From Pontederia crassipes (Eukaryota; Streptophyta; Magnoliopsida; Commelinales; Pontederiaceae), in NCBI GenBank assembly GCA_030549335.1, contig CM060188.1, forward strand, positions 45,845,696-45,909,695: a stretch of DNA of 64,000 nucleotides, read 5' to 3'. Position 1 is the first letter of the stretch, and every line of letters begins with the position of its first letter. Under the pieces are notes generated by a model. That model was not told where the DNA came from and ran no database searches. It was given only the letters and a program-made list of their open reading frames with translations. Positions 60,958 to 64,000 of this stretch are shown here, piece by piece. The position numbers and the translations under genes are program-made.

Positions 60958-61230
60958 TAGGAGTGTTCACCGGATCAAGTCGATCTGGTGAATCCGATAA
61001 CTCGATCCGACCAATTCGAGTCAACTTGATACAACGACCCGAGTTTTTTTATTTTTTTTATTATCATTTAAACTTAAACTTATATTTCATTAAAAAAATT
61101 TAAAAAATGAAATAAATATTTTAAATACATAAATAATTAGAAATAGTTTATATTTTAAGATAAATATTAAATAATATTTTATATATTAAAAAATTATAAA
61201 ATAGTAAGAAACAATTTAAATAATCTAAGG
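60958..61230. mobile_element. hAT-like repeat, degraded (copy 4)
   Basis: Starts TAGGAGTGTTCACCGGATC with gatccgacc and gagtcaac motifs as in copies 1 and 3, then an AT-rich core. The right end is not found. Confidence 0.4.
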
Positions 61231-61420
61231 TTCGTGACAAGATAAAAATCATTAACTTTAAACAACACAAAGTATATTATTAAGTTTTGTAGAATATCAT
61301 TTCAAATAGTAATGGAAGCATAAATAAAGAAAATGAAAGAAGACAATATCAACATGCAATTTTATGCACATCCTTCCCAATTTTCACCATAGAATGCATG
61401 ATTCTCAGCCATATATATAT

Positions 61421-62531
61421 GGAATTAATGTGGTGTAACCCCTTAGGTGTAACCCCAAATTCGTTGGGTGGTAATCGAATAGTGCTCATGCTCTCTCTCT
61501 TCACTCATGCGCGATGTCACCGTCCTCCCTTCTTCGATGTCGTCGATTGCCCTCCTCCTCTCCTATCAGCATCACCTGTCTTGCACGACCTTCTCCTCCA
61601 AGCACCACCGCCGACCTCTACGAGTGTGGTTTCTTCCTCCATCGCCACCCCTCGTCCTCCCCTTGTGAGTGTCGCCCCCTCCTCCGCTCGTCGTCTTGCG
61701 AGCGCCACCGACCTTCTAATAGTCATCCTCCCCTCTTATCGTCGTCGTGCAAGAGCCCTCGAGGCCCCCATGTGACAGATGGACCTCCCCTCCCCTCCCC
61801 TACGAGCGCCGCCCCCACTGCAACCCACCGGCGATGATCCCCTACAAGTGTGGCAACCCACTAGCGAGCTCCTCTCTCCGATCATGTTTCATGTCCTCCC
61901 CTCGCTCGCCCCTTTCTTCGAGCATCACCTCCCGTCCTCTCCTCTCTCGCCCTTTCATCTGATTGCCACTATCGACCATCGAAGGAGGAGAGAAGAGAGA
62001 GATCGTGATTGTATGGGCACTCCTGGCCTGCGTTCGCAGGTGGTGTTCTCGGCCGGCGGTGCTCGCAGTTGTGTTATCCTTCTCAAAATCATGATATTCT
62101 ATTACTTGTGTTATCCTTCTTTTAATAATTCTATTACATGATATTCTATTACTTGTGTTATCCTTCTCAAAATCATGTCATGGTGGATGCTTCAAGAATA
62201 GAAGCAATAAAATAATTATACCCAATAAATAAATAAAATTTTGGAAAATTATTAATCTTAAACTGCTGTCAAGTATAAAATAAAACATGTACCAAACTGA
62301 AATAATTAAGTACAAAGTGACTGATATTTCTTTTATATTTTCTAAATATTGAATGTTTATTGACATTGTAACATTGCATAATTATACCCCAATAAATAAA
62401 CAAGAAAATAAAATTTTGGAGTATTATTAATCTTAAACTGTTGCAAGTATAAAATAAGGGCAAGTGAAGTAAGCACAAAATGAAAGGTAGGAGGCTCCTA
62501 CCTACTCAAGTGGGTAGGAGCTCCATTAATC
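61421..62531. mobile_element. Possible hairpin-ended element with GC-rich cargo (E4)
   Basis: The right end is clear: CCATTAATC (62523-62531) preceded by an ~11-bp stem (GGAG.CTCCTACC..GGTAGGAG.CTCC, 62490-62524), the same design as E2. On the left, (AT)n is followed by gaattaatgtgg and a direct repeat ggtgtaacccc (61433-61457); a hairpin there is not evident. The core (61490-62060) is GC-rich with open frames but no recognised protein. Two copies of a 24-bp-scale phrase (tattacttgtgttatccttct) lie at 62097 and 62146. Confidence 0.4.
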
Positions 62532-62984
62532 ATATTATATAAGGACCTATCCAGTTTCTCTAACATGATTAGAATCTTAGCAGAGACATTTCATTTGGAT
62601 CCAATCACTAAAGTACATAACTTTAACCAAATATATATCAAGAAATACATAACTGAAGGTTCACATCTGTATGCATTAAATAACACTAGTCATGACAGAT
62701 GCTTAATCTAGCCTACCATATGAAATGAGGTACACCAGACTCTGCACTAAACATCAAAGTGAGATTCCTCAAAATCTTAGCTAAAAGTGTCATGATTCCT
62801 TTTAGGAAATGGGTTTCTTTTTTCAAGGTGACAGGTACACAAAGGTTCTATCATGCAAGTGTTTAGATGTCCTGGCCATTTTTGTTCTCATACATTTCTT
62901 CACTTGGTGGTCTTTGCATTCCTTGGATTTTTCAAGTTGTGCACTATTTTTTAGTCATGTTTTATTATTTTTTTTGTAGACACA
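62532..62984. other. Intergenic, nothing recognised
   Basis: No gene supported. Confidence 0.4.
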
Positions 62985-64000
62985 AAAGTTAGGCAGACAA
63001 CCAATTGATTATGAAGTTTTTTTAGCATTGTCATAAACGTCGTGGCAAAGAAAAAATTGATGAATATATTGATAGAAAATTAAAAAAAGTTTGTATAAGT
63101 TTTTATACAAAAAAATATTTATTCATCCACCTTATATATCATTTTACTTTTTCTAACATATTATGTTTGTGTTGAAATGAAAGAACGTGTTTGTGCACTT
63201 GTATTACAAGTTACTCAACAAGCAAGTAGTAAGAGATTCTGCTCCACGTCAGTATCTTATTTATATATCACTATCTTATGATATTGCTTCATTATTTTAA
63301 TATTTCTCTATTTAAATTACTAGATTTTAATATTTTATGTGTATATTTGATTATAGGTTTCAGCTTTTTATATGGATAGATAATCACAATTCATCAAGGG
63401 AAAAAGTGGATATGTTGTGGGGCTATAATTTGCTTAAGTTTCATTCTTAAATTTGGATAATCAAAACTTATGTAGTGGATTCAATATTTTGAATATTTTA
63501 ATTACAAATGTTTGAACTGTATGATTTTTGACATGTTTAGAAATGAATATCTTGCATTATATTATTTTTATTATATAATTATTTATGTGTAGTAGTATAT
63601 TTAGAAAATAAATTGTCACATAATGGTTGATTCATTAAAAATTATGTAAATTATATTAAATAATTATATAAAATTTCATCATAATTTCATCAAAATAATT
63701 AATCGCTAATCATCACAATTTTGTCACAAAACATCGACGTGAAATTTGTCACAAATCTATCACAATCATAATCGTCACAAAATAATCACAAATAATCATC
63801 ACAAATCTATCATAAAAATCAACACAACATATATCCGTCAGAAATTAATAGTTAGTAATCCGTCAAAAAATCATCACATTTGTGACGGAATACTCATTTT
63901 ATTAATTATTTTATCAAACTTTTATGATAAAATTTTTTTAATCTTGTGACGATCGTAGCCGTCACAATTATCTTTGTGACGAAAATAATTCGTCATAACA
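62985..64000 (+). mobile_element. Partial CACTA element, right end outside the window
   Basis: Near 62990-63090 broken frames read KLGRQPIDYEVF and KRRGKEKIDEYIDRKL, resembling the tail of plant CACTA transposases (QP..EVF..TH..RKD). From 63690 the sequence is full of gtcacaa / tttgtgacg motifs in both orientations, as in CACTA subterminal arrays. The terminal CACTA is not reached. The motif differs from the CGACGG of the element at 53880, so it is another family. Confidence 0.55.

Overview
This window looks like nuclear DNA of a flowering plant, most likely a monocot. The evidence is plant-only protein families (DUF7950, a PNET2/NEMP homologue, CYSTM), GC-rich compact genes in a very AT-rich background, two Au-type SINEs, LTR elements with an initiator-tRNA-Met primer site, and many Mutator-like, CACTA and hAT relics. 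No species can be named. There are no operons or bacterial signals. Coordinates, splice sites and identities come from reading by eye; nothing was searched or aligned by computer.

Genes. (1) 3592-5919 (-): a 775-residue, single-exon, basic protein made of seven ~82-95 residue repeats, each opened by a (Y/C)(V/L/I)TLKQL motif; family not recognised. (2) 15695-16149 (-): a small two-exon gene whose 3' end runs into an inserted miniature LTR element (TRIM). (3) 23284-27952 (+): a multi-exon nuclear-envelope NEMP/PNET2 homologue with a one-base deletion, an apparently missing segment and a SINE in an intron; probably a pseudogene. (4) 31924-33206 (+): a clean three-exon, 94-residue CYSTM protein. 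(5) 59243-60211 (+): an intact 322-residue DUF7950 protein with TATA box and upstream ORF. (6) 56813-57301 (-): a SAUR auxin-response gene copy carried inside a Mutator-like element.

Mobile elements make up most of the rest. 2-3.2 kb: long-TIR GC-rich element. 8.9-13.6 kb: five 5'-truncated L1-type LINE pieces, four stacked in the same orientation; four of the five 3' ends carry a hairpin whose base pairs co-vary. 15.4-15.7 kb: TRIM with perfect 5-bp TSD. 17.5-18.5, 21.8-22.6, (30.5-31.2) and (61.4-62.5) kb: elements set in (TA)n tracts with hairpins at their ends and GC-rich cargo. 34.6-35.2 kb: solo LTR. 36.0-36.8 and 56.2-57.9 kb: Mutator-like elements with perfect 9-bp TSDs. 38.4-45.3 kb: a Ty3/gypsy (Tekay/Del-like) fossil with 2.2-kb LTRs and 5-bp TSD. 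46-47.5, 53.3 and 61 kb: hAT-like repeats rich in GGGTCGGGT. 49.7-52.4 kb: Mutator-like element with an inserted LTR relic. 53.8-56.2 kb: an AT-rich TIR element with an 11-bp TSD, itself split by a CACTA element with a 3-bp TSD. 63-64 kb: the start of a second CACTA.

The genes are unrelated neighbours and do not form a pathway. The main interest is how mobile DNA has remodelled them (TRIM in a coding exon, SINE in an intron, captured SAUR, TE abutting a start codon), together with the unexplained heptad-of-repeats protein and the co-varying LINE hairpin.
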